Assembly (NCBI RefSeq): GCF_009569385.1
Contig: NZ_WBOF01000001.1
Span: 4,689,501 to 4,753,500, forward strand
Length of the DNA stretch: 64,000 nt
Direction of reading: 5' to 3'
Origin: Streptomyces kaniharaensis
GTDB taxonomy: Bacteria > Actinomycetota > Actinomycetes > Streptomycetales > Streptomycetaceae
Shown: piece after piece, positions 27,273 through 36,520 of the stretch
Position numbering within the stretch: the stretch's first letter is position 1
Layout of the letters: each line of letters opens with the position of its first letter
The notes under the pieces: generated by a model
Database searches by the model: none
Seen by the model: the letters and a program-made list of their open reading frames with translations, nothing else
Told to the model about the DNA's origin: nothing
Program-made: the position numbers and the translations under genes

Positions 27273-27298
27273 GGTGGGCACCTCCTTTCAGGACGGGG

Positions 27299-28006
27299 TC
27301 AGGGGGAGACCGTCGGGAAGACGCCGGCGAGAGCGCAGTTCTGGGACGGGCGGCACTGCACGGCGAGCGTGGTCGAGCGGGCCTCGGCACCGCCGGCGGG
27401 CGTGCCGTTCCAGGCGATCGACTGCTGGCCGGAGACGGTGACGGCGTAGACGTACGCCTGCGTGATCGCTCCCGGGTCGGCCTGCAGGGCCTGGGTGAAG
27501 GAGGCGGGGAAGTGTGCCTCGTTCACGCTCGCGGTCGCGTACTGGCCGTTGTCGGCCATCCGGCCCCAGAGCACGGGTGACGGCATCAGGGCATCGACCG
27601 AGGCGCTGTCGGCGTACTTGGCGTCCGACGTCATCCACGTGTGCAGCGCGGCCAGCAGCTCGGGCTGGGCGTACGAGCGGGTGTCGTACGACCACAGCGC
27701 GGATGCCGCCGCCTTGCCGAAGGCGATCGGATCGTGGGTGGCAGGCGGGACGGGCAGGGCAACACGATCACCGGGTGAGGCCGAAGCCGCGGTGGCGGAA
27801 GGCAGTGTGGAGGGGGAGGAAGCGGAACTCGCGGGGACAGAAGGGCCCTTGGTAGTCGTCCTGCCGTCGCGGGTGAGATACGCGAGCAGCCCGGAGAGGG
27901 CGACGAGCACGGCCAGGGCGGCGGTGCCGAGCAGCGCCCGGCGGCGCACGCGAGATGCGCCGCCGGGGTTGCCGCTACGGTCAGCGGCGAAGGAACGCTT
28001 GCGCAT
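27299..28006 (-). CDS. Membrane-anchored conjugation protein (VirB8/TcpC-like position)
   Basis: About 235 residues from ATG 28006, which overlaps the stop of the pilin-like gene (TGATG). One N-terminal membrane helix (RRRALLGTAALAVLVALSGL) is followed by a Ser/Ala/Pro-rich linker and an extracytoplasmic domain with ASALWSYDTRSYAQPELLAA, YATASVNEAHFPASFTQAL and GAITQAYVYAVTVSGQQ. The topology and the NTF2-like strand pattern suggest a VirB8/TcpC-type scaffold, but this is inferred from position and shape rather than a clear motif. Confidence 0.6.
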   Translation of the reverse strand: MRKRSFAADRSGNPGGASRVRRRALLGTAALAVLVALSGLLAYLTRDGRTTTKGPSVPASSASSPSTLPSATAASASPGDRVALPVPPATHDPIAFGKAAASALWSYDTRSYAQPELLAALHTWMTSDAKYADSASVDALMPSPVLWGRMADNGQYATASVNEAHFPASFTQALQADPGAITQAYVYAVTVSGQQSIAWNGTPAGGAEARSTTLAVQCRPSQNCALAGVFPTVSP

Positions 28007-28314
28007 CAGTGGACCTGGCCGCCGAGCGTGGAGAAGAACGCGACCACACCGTTTGCGGCGCCGAGCAGCAGGGCCGCGCCGGCACTGACCAGGACGCCCT
28101 TCTTGCCGTTGGCCTCGGCCTGGTGGCCACCGGAGTGGTGGCCCCAGGCCCACACGCCAGCGCTCACCGCGAGCGCGCCGACGACAGCAATGATGCCGAA
28201 CAGGTTGATCGAGCCCATGACCTGCTTGAGGACCGCGAGGCCGGGCAAGCCGCCCTCGTTCGGCTGGATGCCCGGGTCATAGGCGAGCTGGATGGCCTTG
28301 TCGGCGAGAAACAT
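28006..28314 (-). CDS. Pilin-like (TrbC/VirB2-type) small membrane protein
   Basis: 102 residues. Two hydrophobic helices (INLFGIIAVVGALAVSAGVW; VLVSAGAALLLGAANGVVAF) are separated by a short polar loop (GHHSGGHQAEANGKKG), the arrangement of VirB2/TrbC-type pilins and of small two-helix proteins in actinobacterial transfer operons. Coupled to the downstream anchored protein by a TGATG overlap. Probably multi-copy in the membrane. Confidence 0.65.
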   Translation of the reverse strand: MFLADKAIQLAYDPGIQPNEGGLPGLAVLKQVMGSINLFGIIAVVGALAVSAGVWAWGHHSGGHQAEANGKKGVLVSAGAALLLGAANGVVAFFSTLGGQVH

Positions 28315-28407
28315 TAAGAACTCCAGTTCGATTTATGGCACGCGCCAGCCCGGATCGGGGAAGGAGGCGGTGCGGTAGAGCGGGAAGGGGGAGGGGAGAA
28401 GCGCCGG

Positions 28408-29559
28408 TCAGATGACTCGGCGGGCCGCGAGAATCTGCGGCTTCCAATCGGCGAGGGTCGAGATCTTGACCACGTCGCCGGTGTGCGGGGCCTGGACGAC
28501 AAGGCCCGAGCCGATGAACATGCCCACGTGATTGGGCGCTTGGGCTGTTCCCTCGGTGAACAGCAGGTCACCCGGCTTGAGGGCATCGACAGAGATGGGC
28601 TGGCCGTCGGTGATCTGGTCGTAGGTCGTCCGCCCGAGGGTGACCCCAGCGGCGCGGTAGGACGCCTGCATCAGCGCAGAGCAGTCGCACCGGCCCATCG
28701 GGTCCGGCCCGTGCGGATCGTTGCAGTTACCGCCCCACTGGTACGGCGTGCCGAGCTGGCCCAGTGCCCACCGGATCGCGGTCTGCACTTGGGGTGGGGC
28801 GTCGGCCGGGATCGTGTACCCGGCCGGCAGGGTGCCAGGCGGGATGGTCCCGAAGCCCGATCCGTCCCCACCGCTCGTACAGCCGCCACCGTTCGGGATC
28901 GGCGGAGGACTGCCTCCGCCGCTAGGGCTGGGACTCGGCGTGGAACCGTTCTTGGTGAGCAGCGGCTCGATCGCCCTCTGCAACGCGGTGGCCAAGGGTT
29001 CCCACTTGGCGTAGGCGTCCGGAAAGCCCGAACGCTGCACCGCCTGGGCGGCCTGGGTGACGGTCATCAACTCCCAGCCCGAGACCTGCTGGAGCGCCGA
29101 GTAGAACTCGGTGCTCGCGTGGACCGGGTCGAGGATCTGCTCCGCGGTGCCCCAGCCCTGGGAAGGCCGCTGCTGGAACAGGCCCAGGCTGTCGCGGTCC
29201 CCGTAGGTGAGGTTGCGCAGGCCGCTCTCCTGCAGAGCGGTCGCCAGTGCCACGATCTGCCCCCGGACCGGGATGTGCATCGCGACGCCGGTGGCCTGGA
29301 TTGTCTTGGCGTTGGGCACCTGCTCGGCCGGATTGTCCAGCCCCGGCACGGCAACGGTGCTCTTGCCGCCCCCGTCCAGAATCGCCTTCACCTGAGCGGC
29401 TACCGCCGGGGTATCCACAGCCTGTGCACCGTTAGGGCAGGACGTGGCTGCGGCGGCGGATCCGGCTGCCGCGACGAGGACCGGAATGGCCAGCATCAGC
29501 GGGCCGGCAGCGGCCAGGCCGACAACGGCTCCGGCGGTCTTCTTCATCGCCGCCGCCAA
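28408..29559 (-). CDS. Secreted NlpC/P60 cell-wall hydrolase of the conjugation module
   Basis: 383 residues. N-terminal signal sequence (KKTAGAVVGLAAAGPLMLAI then PVLVAAAGSAAA). A central lytic-transglycosylase-like region (ATALQESGLRNLTYGDRDSL; GLFQQRPSQGWGTAEQIL) contains the ALQESG glutamate. A Pro/Ser/Gly linker leads to a C-terminal NlpC/P60 domain with catalytic Cys in GRCDCSALMQASYRAAG, His in APNHVGMFIG and a third polar residue in VVQAPHTGDVV. It opens peptidoglycan for the transfer apparatus, the VirB1 role. Start is TTG 29559 or ATG 29547; neither has a clear ribosome site. Probably first large gene of the leftward transfer operon. Confidence 0.85.
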   Translation of the reverse strand: MAAAMKKTAGAVVGLAAAGPLMLAIPVLVAAAGSAAAATSCPNGAQAVDTPAVAAQVKAILDGGGKSTVAVPGLDNPAEQVPNAKTIQATGVAMHIPVRGQIVALATALQESGLRNLTYGDRDSLGLFQQRPSQGWGTAEQILDPVHASTEFYSALQQVSGWELMTVTQAAQAVQRSGFPDAYAKWEPLATALQRAIEPLLTKNGSTPSPSPSGGGSPPPIPNGGGCTSGGDGSGFGTIPPGTLPAGYTIPADAPPQVQTAIRWALGQLGTPYQWGGNCNDPHGPDPMGRCDCSALMQASYRAAGVTLGRTTYDQITDGQPISVDALKPGDLLFTEGTAQAPNHVGMFIGSGLVVQAPHTGDVVKISTLADWKPQILAARRVI

Positions 29560-29662
29560 CAGTCAACGGCGTGAACGGCCTTGACCGGACGAAGGGTCGG
29601 GCACGGCGGCGGGTGTATCAGGGCATGCTGCATCGCAGCGGCTCCTCGCTGGTCGTAGGAGA

Positions 29663-29730
29663 CGCGGTGCCGGCTTCTCGTGCAAAGCCACCGGCACCGC
29701 GCCGTTGTGAATCCGCCCCCTTGGAGGCGG
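29663..29730 (-). promoter_or_regulatory. Two adjacent hairpins upstream of the transfer operon
   Basis: An 11-bp perfect inverted repeat (CGCGGTGCCGG at 29663-29673 with CCGGCACCGCG at 29691-29701, 17-nt loop) lies beside a smaller dyad CCGCC...GGCGG at 29713-29730. They sit 100-170 bp before the NlpC/P60 start. This could be a structured RNA leader, an attenuator or part of an origin of transfer. I do not see the full core of a known riboswitch. Confidence 0.4.
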
Positions 29731-29737
29731 GCCCGGT

Positions 29738-29818
29738 TCAGGGGAGTTGGTAGCTCCCGGACGCCGGTCTCGGGTCATGCGCGGCAGCCAGCCGCGCTCG
29801 TAATCTCAGGCGGTGCAC
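29738..29818 (-). CDS. Possible small leader peptide
   Basis: GTG at 29818 preceded by GAGGAG at good spacing encodes 26 residues (VHRLRLRARLAAAHDPRPAS and on) ending TGA at 29738, just before the hairpins. Strong ribosome site, arginine-rich start, no homology recognised. A translated leader affecting the transfer operon is possible; chance is also possible. Confidence 0.35.
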   Translation of the reverse strand: MHRLRLRARLAAAHDPRPASGSYQLP

Positions 29819-30019
29819 GGGGGTTCTCCTCGGATCGCGGAATCGGGGTTCGAATGCGCCGACAGTGCACCGCAATTGGACGGCGCAACATGAATCAGCA
29901 CAGGTCAGCGGGAGTGAAGCTGGGTTCCGCCTCGGTGACAGGCCAGACATTAGACGCGGATTCCGGCCGCACCAAACGACCCCGGAACAGGCCCCAGAAA
30001 CGGGCGGACGCCTCATTAG

Positions 30020-31679
30020 CCTCGATCTTTCGTGACGGTCCGTCGGTTCATCCGGCGGGCCGTTTCGGCTTTCTGGCGGTGGCGAGGATGCCTGTGGCCC
30101 GGCTGTCGCGTCGGGTGGGCGCCGGGTTCCACGTCTCCGGGGAGGGTCAGTTGCTGGCTGGGATAGGGCATCGACGCTGGTCAGCCCGGGTTCGGCAGGG
30201 CTTGTAGCCGTTCGAAGGCGCTGGTGATCACATCGGTCCAGGGCCAGTGTCGAGCGAGGCGGAGCACGCGGCGGCGGCTGGTGGTGACGAGTTGGGCGGC
30301 GGCGGAGAACAGCCGTAGCCGCAGGCGTTTGGGTTCCCACCGGCGGGCGGGCCCAGTGAGGGCGAGCATGGGCATCCAGGCGAGCAGGTCGAGCGCGAGC
30401 TGGATGATCTCGAGCCAGACCTGGTTCTGCGCGGCCGCTTGGAGGGGGAGGTTGCGCAGGCCGGTGTCGCGGGCGGCGCGGATGCGGTCCTCGGCGCGGG
30501 CGCGCTGGCGGTGCCGCAGCTCCAGGTGGGCGATCGGGACGTGGGCGGTGTTGGTGGCGAAGCAGGTCAGCCGCATTCCGTCGGCGTCGGTGAAGCGCAA
30601 CTGGGCTCCGGGGTGCGGCCGTTCCTTGCGGACGATCAGCCGCATGCCCTTCGGCCAGCCAGTGAGGACGTCCCCGGCGAGTTCGGCCACCCAGGCGCCG
30701 TCCCGGATCTCGCCGTCCGGCCCGATCGCGGGCGTCCAGGCCGAGGCCGGCACGAGCAGGACGGTCTGGTGGATGGCGTCGGTGATGGTCATCCCCACCG
30801 AGTAGGAAAGCCACCTTCCGCGTGCAGTGATCCAGTTGAGGAACTTGTGGGTGCCGCCGCCGGAGTCGGCGCGGATCAGGGTGTGGCGTCCACGCCGGTA
30901 CTTCTTCGGCAGCTGGCCCAGGGCCATTCGGGCGGCCTCGATGTGGTCGGCGGCGGTGTTGCTGCCCGCGTTCCCGCGCCTGAGCAGGCCGGCGACAGGT
31001 TCCCCGGACCCGTCTCGGCCGTGGTCGACGAACGCGAACAGCGGGTGATGGCCGAACGTCTTCTTCCAGGTCTTGGCGGCGTGCTCCTTCTCGGAATGCG
31101 CCATGACCAGCACGCCGTCGATGTCCACGATCACCTCGCCGCCCGCGTCCGGGGCCGCCTCGCGGGCCAACCGCCAGACCCGCTCGCGGACTTCGGCCCG
31201 AGCACGGCGGATTGCCGTCAGTGCCTTGGGTCCAGCCGCCGCCAGGGTGTCGACCAGGCGGGAAACAGTCGGATCCGATGCCACCGGCCCGAACACGGCG
31301 GGCTCGGCCCGCAGCATCGCGACGTCCGCCAGGCAGTCCCCGCCCAATGCCACTGTCAGCGCGAGATCCAACAGGATCTTGCCGGGGTCATGAACCGCCC
31401 TGGGCTTGCGCCACGGCGCGAGCGCCGCAGACAGCGCATCAGCCAGCCCTGTTCTTCGGGTCGTTTCCACCAGCAGCACCCCGCCGGCCTGCGAGACAAT
31501 CCCGCCACCGCCACCCGACACCCGCACACGCGGATACGACCCGATACGCTTACTCACCTGGGAAGTGCCTCCGGCTGGTGCGGGAACAAGGGCCTAGACA
31601 ATCCTTATTCTCGCAGGTCAGAGGCACTTTCTGCTTTGCTGATCACCTGCCGGACAGCCCACTTCGTGAAAGCGCGAGG
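30020..31679 (-). mobile_element. IS1380-family element, copy 1
   Basis: Ends CCTCGATCTTTCGTGACGG at 30020 and, inverted, CCTCGCGCTTTCACGAAGT ending at 31679. 4-bp duplication TTAG at 30016-30019 and 31680-31683. It lies between the transfer operon promoter side and the methyltransferase gene. Closely related to, but not identical with, copy 2 at 57138-58809, which is in the opposite orientation. Confidence 0.9.
30181..31557 (-). CDS. IS1380-family transposase (copy 1)
   Basis: 458 residues, full length and uninterrupted. Motifs: VIVDIDGVLVMAHSEK (first Asp), TLIRADSGGGTHKFLNWI (DSG, second Asp), and a C-terminal RLRLRLFSAAAQLVTT segment typical of the family. Same length as copy 2, with scattered substitutions (for example LVMAHS versus LVLAHS), so the two are separate arrivals or old duplicates. 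GTG start. Confidence 0.9.
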   Translation of the reverse strand: MSKRIGSYPRVRVSGGGGGIVSQAGGVLLVETTRRTGLADALSAALAPWRKPRAVHDPGKILLDLALTVALGGDCLADVAMLRAEPAVFGPVASDPTVSRLVDTLAAAGPKALTAIRRARAEVRERVWRLAREAAPDAGGEVIVDIDGVLVMAHSEKEHAAKTWKKTFGHHPLFAFVDHGRDGSGEPVAGLLRRGNAGSNTAADHIEAARMALGQLPKKYRRGRHTLIRADSGGGTHKFLNWITARGRWLSYSVGMTITDAIHQTVLLVPASAWTPAIGPDGEIRDGAWVAELAGDVLTGWPKGMRLIVRKERPHPGAQLRFTDADGMRLTCFATNTAHVPIAHLELRHRQRARAEDRIRAARDTGLRNLPLQAAAQNQVWLEIIQLALDLLAWMPMLALTGPARRWEPKRLRLRLFSAAAQLVTTSRRRVLRLARHWPWTDVITSAFERLQALPNPG

Positions 31680-31796
31680 TTAGGTGCGGCCGGATATCGC
31701 GGCTAACCTCCGGCGCATCCCCACTCCGAGCGGCTGCCGCATCGGCGTCGCTCGGAGTGGGCCCAGTCCCGTCACGCCCTGAAAGAGGCCCCGCGC

Positions 31797-32543
31797 ATGA
31801 GCTACACCCTGCACCGAGGAGACGCACTCACCGTGCTGAAGACCCTGGCCGACGACAGCGTCGATGCGGTGATCACTGACCCGCCGTACAACTCCGGCGG
31901 ACGTACCAGCTCCGAGCGCACCGCCCGCGACGCACGCGCCAAGTACGTGACCAGCGGCTCCGCGCACGACCTGCAGACCTTCCCCGGTGAGAACCGTGAC
32001 CAGCGCTCGTACCGCGCGTGGCTGACCGCGCTGCTGACCGAGGGCTACCGGGCGTCGAAGGAGCACTCCGTCGCGATGGTCTTCTCCGACTGGAGGCAGG
32101 AGCCCACCACCTCAGACGCCCTGCAGATGGCCGGGTGGACCTGGTGCGGCACGATCCCGTGGATCAAGCCCGCCAGCCGCCCGCGCAAGGGCGGCTTCAA
32201 GCAGTCCGCCGAGTTCATCACCTGGGGCGTCAAGGGCAGCCTCAACAGGAACCGGGAGATCTACCTCCCGGGCCACTTCATCGCCTCGCAGCCGCGCAAG
32301 GACCGAGTCCACATCACCCAGAAGCCGGTGGAGATCATGCAGCAGCTCGTCCAGATCTGCCCCGAAGGCGGAACCGTCCTCGACCCGTTCACTGGCTCCG
32401 GCTCGACCGGCGTCGCCGCGCTCAAGGAGGGCAGGAAGTTCGTCGGAGTCGAACTCTCCAGCCACTACGCCAACGTCGCCGAACAGCGCCTGCGTGCAGA
32501 GCTGACACAGGACGACTTCGTCCTGGCCGGACCGGAGGCATGA
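31797..32543 (+). CDS. Site-specific DNA methyltransferase (DPPY type)
   Basis: 248 residues. The catalytic DPPY motif is early (VDAVITDPPYNSGGR) and the SAM-binding FxGxG motif late (VLDPFTGSGSTGVAALK, then FVGVELSSHYANVAE). This order is beta-class N4-cytosine or N6-adenine methyltransferase. Central target-recognition part is small. No restriction enzyme is adjacent, so it is an orphan enzyme, perhaps protecting the mobile DNA on entry. ATG 31797 has GAGG upstream. It is separated from the dnd block by a pseudogene region and the interrupted GHKL gene. Confidence 0.85.
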   Translation: MSYTLHRGDALTVLKTLADDSVDAVITDPPYNSGGRTSSERTARDARAKYVTSGSAHDLQTFPGENRDQRSYRAWLTALLTEGYRASKEHSVAMVFSDWRQEPTTSDALQMAGWTWCGTIPWIKPASRPRKGGFKQSAEFITWGVKGSLNRNREIYLPGHFIASQPRKDRVHITQKPVEIMQQLVQICPEGGTVLDPFTGSGSTGVAALKEGRKFVGVELSSHYANVAEQRLRAELTQDDFVLAGPEA

Positions 32544-32639
32544 GCATGAGAACAGTCCGTCCGGGGATGGGGGACCACAGACGCGAAAGGGCGGCTGGCG
32601 CATCGAGACACCGATGCACCAGCCGCCCTTCGTCGTCCG

Positions 32640-32890
32640 TCAGGACACGCCAACCGCCCGCCGGATCAGCGGCTCGGCTTTCGCCACATCAGCTGCCGTC
32701 GCGATCCGGATCTCAAGGTCTCCGGTCCCGAGATGGCCGATGCCGCGCACGTCGCGGGTGAAGTCTTCCCCCAGCTCGACGGTGCTAGGGTCGATCTCGA
32801 GATAGGGCAGGACCTCCCCGTTCCCGGGCGGAAGAGGACAGTGGCCACGTTCACGAGCCGTCGGTAAGCGACGTAATGCTTGAGGACGGC
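32640..32890 (-). pseudogene. Remnant of a DUF5655-like protein C-terminus
   Basis: Minus frame ending at TGA 32640-32642 reads EVLPYLEIDPSTVELGEDF, then TRDVRGIGHLGTGDLEIRI and ADVAKAEPLIRRAVGVS. Just upstream, in the next frame, LKHYVAYRRLVNVATV belongs to the same domain. A one-base shift near 32825-32835 separates them and no start region remains. Family name from memory of the YVAYRRL...GIGHxGTGDLE pattern; moderate certainty. Clearly a relic. Confidence 0.5.
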
Positions 32891-33218
32891 GCCTCGACCC
32901 CTCCTGAGGCGGTGAGTATCTCGTCCAACTCGTCGAACTGCGGCCAAATACCCTTCGGTACCTCGACCATCATCTGCCCGCCCGCCACTGGTGCCTTGCC
33001 ACCCGCCTCGGGCGCCAGGTCCCGCACGAGTGGCCAGCGTCTCGCCGGGGCCAGGGCTGGAGTCCCCTGTGCTGACTCGACCAGCTGCAGACTCAGCAGT
33101 CCGCTATCGAAGACCCGCTACCGTGCGAGGTCGATTCGCTGGACTGGACCCCCGGACCCCTTCTTCCGGTAAGTGCCGCATGCCGGCACTACGACGGCAC
33201 TATGACCCCACTTCCTGA
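32891..33218. other. Degenerate region between relic and GHKL gene
   Basis: A minus frame with protein-like stretches (PLVRDLAPEAGGKAPVAGG; VPKGIWPQFDELDEIL) lies around 32870-33060 but has no good start. It is probably another decayed coding piece. Nothing else recognised. Confidence 0.35.
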
Positions 33219-35269
33219 TTAGTAGTAGACCTCCGGCAGGGAGCTGGGCCATTCGGGGGGCGCAGAGAGGCTACCCTCCTCCACAAAGCGGTCGAGCAGA
33301 TCGGAGATTGCGATTACCGGCAAGGCCCGCTCTCGACCAACTTCACCACGATTGGGAACCCAAAGGTGGGTTTGTCCACGAAACTCCGAGTTGTCATTGG
33401 TTGCCGGTTCCACAACCCACGGGTACTCTTCCACGTCCTCTTTGGAGAAGCTCCAACACACGAGCAAATCTGGAGTCGTGGGCGACTTTCGAGGATTCTT
33501 GGGGTTGAAGTCATCGAGAATAGACTCACCCCTCTCCTTGAACTCCCCAATGCCATAACGGCGAAGCACTTGATGCTTGCCGATCTCGACATATCCGCCG
33601 GCGCTTAGCGTCTCGGCAAGTGCGACGCAGGGGAAGCTCTCAGAGCCCAACTGCTCGACATAGAGGAATGCGAAGTCGTAGATGTCCTGAAGGTGACTAC
33701 GCAGAATGCGCATATCTCCGAAGAATCCCAGAGCTAGCAGCTCCCCAAAGCCAATCATGACACGCGCTTCAAGGGATTCTCTGCCGCACCAGATGTGCAA
33801 GGTTTCCGACTTCGGCGGCTGACTTTTCAGCTCCGCAGTGGTGCGCTCGAAGAATTCCCGCTTCCACTTCATCGCGGCGGGCGTCGCAGGCGGAGGCTCA
33901 GAGCTGGGAAGAACTGAGCGCCTGATGGCGTCGTACTCTGTCTCGTGATCAGCTGCGGCCTTTGCAATGGCCGTGCGTTGATCGACAACGTGCTTGCGCC
34001 CGAGTGTTGGTCGAGCTGTTTCGGCAAGAATGATTCCCCGGAAGGCCGCCCCCGTACTCCGCGGAGCGCGAGCCAAGTGCTCGGAGCGCATGCCTCCCGA
34101 CAGGGCCAGCTGAAATCCACGGGGGATCTCACCGCTTTTCTTGCCCAGCTCGTCCAGGTGCTCTGGCAGTGCATCAGCAGCTGCGAGATCACTCTCCAAT
34201 TGGTGCACAAGGTCGGCCGCCTGAATGTCCGCCGCCGAGAGATAGATCGCATCGCCGCGCTTGGTTCGAGAAATTGTATGGACGGATTTATTTCTCGGCG
34301 ATTGGGCATCGATATACCGATAGAAATCCATGTGGCTGGGGCGACTTCTTCCCTCGAAGCTGAAGAAGTCAAAAGGAATGCTACTGCGATTCTTGATATC
34401 GCCACATGCTGTGCTTAGCTCTACGATGAGATCGCGGGATCGAATAGTATGATAGGCGGGATGCATGAGATAGTCATTGACCTGCCCTATCGGCGTATAT
34501 AGTCGCAGAATATTCTCGAACTTGTCGTGGCTGAAATTGCTAAGCGCGTAACCGAGTACATTTGTGTCATCGTGCTCTGCAATGCGGACGCGGACATGAG
34601 TTCCAGAAGAGCCGCTAAGGATATCTTGAGAGAAGGGGCTGCTCTCGAGTGGAGAATCTACGGGAATCTCCTCATTGCGCGGAAGCTGCGCTGATCCACG
34701 AACGAACGAGGCATAGTCTGAAAAGGCGTAGGCTGACGGCTCGCCACCTGAGGGCCTGGACAGGATTTCAACACGATCCGACAATGCCAAGACCGCACTT
34801 AGTCCCCAGCCGTGGCTGCCTCTGACCCCAAGTCGGCGAGGTCGACGACCAGTGTGGCGTTTCCCGGAGGTCTTATGCCGGAAGACAGAGGGGATGTCCT
34901 CGATTCCCGATCCGCTATCCTCGATCTCGATCCAGTGAGGTGGTCCTACCCGGACTGTCACACGCAACAGGTTTCGAGAACTGCTTGCCGCCGTCAAAAG
35001 AGTAGTGGCATCGGCTGCAAAGTGACGGCCAAGGATTTCAAACCATTGCTGCCTTCGCAGTGCATCGTTGCTTGCGATCCTGTAGAAGGAGGCCCTATCT
35101 ACCATCGTCTCGCACCCTGCGTACTCGTCGTGCTCGCTCTCAAGGGCTTCAAGAACCGCCCGGTTCCAGGCCTCGATTGTTGTTGAGCTTTCGGGGTCCT
35201 TGCGAGCCGCATCACAAACGAGACGGAAGCGGCGGTCATCAATAGCGTCGAGAGCGTTCTGAGTGGACG

Positions 35270-35665
35270 TTAAGTCCGTTTCTGGTAGCGGCCTCGTCCG
35301 GGTTGGGTGAGGAAGCCTTGGCGGGTGAGGCGTCCGAGGCGGCTGCGGGTGATGTTGACGGACGCCTCGTCGGTGGGTATGCCGAGGAGTTTGTGCAGCT
35401 CGCGTGCCCGGAATGCCTGGTCGGGGTGCTGGTTGAAGGCATTCACGATTGCCTGGTAGGTGGTGTTCGTCTCGGGTGGTTCGGATTCGGCTCCTGCCGG
35501 CGTGACCTCCGCGATGATCTTTCGGGTGGTGGCCAGGTCCGTGAGCCGCGCTTCGGTCTCGGTCAGGTCGGCGGCGAGCTCTTCAATCCGGACCCGTAGT
35601 TCTGCGGCCCGGGCGGCGGCCTCGTCCTGCCGGGTCTGGAGGTCTGCCAGGAGTTCGGGCGACGT
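35270..35665 (-). CDS. In-frame ORF after the IS5 transposase stop (coiled-coil/winged-helix)
   Basis: Directly after the transposase TGA the same frame stays open for ~131 codons: SPELLADLQTRQDEAAARA, IEELAADLTETEARLTDLA (coiled coil), then a winged-helix-like part TYQAIVNAFNQHPDQAF, ARELHKLLGIPTDE and LGRLTRQGFLTQPGRGRY, ending TAA at 35270. No ATG/GTG near its beginning, so it would need stop-codon readthrough, a frame change from the GTG four bases upstream, or a CTG start. It matches in layout the separate helper gene in the other IS5-like element (15210-15713). Confidence 0.45.
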   Translation of the reverse strand, partial: TSPELLADLQTRQDEAAARAAELRVRIEELAADLTETEARLTDLATTRKIIAEVTPAGAESEPPETNTTYQAIVNAFNQHPDQAFRARELHKLLGIPTDEASVNITRSRLGRLTRQGFLTQPGRGRYQKRT

Positions 35666-36520
35666 TCACGCGGCCAGTCCAAGGGTGTCGCGCCAGGCCG
35701 GGGCTGGTGTGGTGAGGCGGCGGGTCATGTTCGCGGTGGAGGCCCAGTAGACGCGTGAGGCGGAGGTGTCGGGCCGGTGGTCGTACTCGCGGGCGAGGCG
35801 TCGATGCAGCATCAAGGTGCCGTTCGTCTGCTCCACCACCCACCGTTTCGGCTGCGGGACGAAGCCCTTGCCCTGGTCGGCCGGGTTGCGGCGGACGACT
35901 TCGACGTCGATGTCCAGCAGTGCACCGTGGATGACGACCTCGTCCTTGAAGCCCTGGTCCACCAGGGCCTTCTCCAGACGCATCCCGCACCGTTCGGCGG
36001 CCTGGTCGAGCAGGGCGGTGCCGGCGGCGTTGTCGTGGGCGGAGGCGGCCAGGACGACGACACCGATGATCAGCCCCATGACGTCGACGGCCAGTCCCCG
36101 CTTGCGGCCCGACACCTTCTTGTTCGCGTCCAGTCCCGTGGTGCTCTTCGGAACACCGGCGGCCGCGCGGACGGACTGGGTGTCGATGATCACGAGGGAC
36201 GGGTCCTCTAATCGGCGGGCCCTCTCCCGGATTTGGCAACGCAGGAGTTCCTGGATCCGCTGGTCGAGCCCATCCTGGCGCCACAGGCCGAAGTAGTAGA
36301 ACACCGCCGACCAGGACGGCAGGTCATGGGGCAGGTAGCGCCACTGACAGCCCGTCCGGTTCTGGTAGAAGACCGCGTTCACGATCTCCCGCAGATCACA
36401 GGACCCCGGATCCCCGGTCGCCGATCGCGCCACCCGGTCCTGCTTCCAGGCCGTGATCATCGGCTCGATCAACGCCCATTGCTCGTCCGATAAGTCGCTC
36501 GGATACGCCCGTCTGTCCAT
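35666..36520 (-). CDS. IS5-family transposase
   Basis: About 284 residues from ATG 36520 (MDRRAYPSDLSDEQWALIEP, the standard IS5 opening); an in-frame ATG inside the terminal repeat at 36622 would add 34 residues. VFYQNRTGCQWRYLPHDLP is the DUF4096-type N-region. DDE core: LVIIDTQSVRAAAGVPKST (Asp), KALVDQGFKDEVVIHGALL (Asp) and RWVVEQTNGTLMLHRRLARE (Glu). Stops at TGA 35666-35668. Confidence 0.9.
   Translation of the reverse strand: MDRRAYPSDLSDEQWALIEPMITAWKQDRVARSATGDPGSCDLREIVNAVFYQNRTGCQWRYLPHDLPSWSAVFYYFGLWRQDGLDQRIQELLRCQIRERARRLEDPSLVIIDTQSVRAAAGVPKSTTGLDANKKVSGRKRGLAVDVMGLIIGVVVLAASAHDNAAGTALLDQAAERCGMRLEKALVDQGFKDEVVIHGALLDIDVEVVRRNPADQGKGFVPQPKRWVVEQTNGTLMLHRRLAREYDHRPDTSASRVYWASTANMTRRLTTPAPAWRDTLGLAA

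Noticed and set aside
29600..29740. c-di-AMP (ydaO-type) riboswitch before the NlpC/P60 gene
   Set aside because: Context would fit, but I could not find the conserved core; only generic hairpins are visible.
29738..30814. Long minus-strand frame of ~358 codons
   Set aside because: It runs from inside IS1380 copy 1 across its end at 30020 into the transfer leader; only the last 26 codons have a ribosome site.
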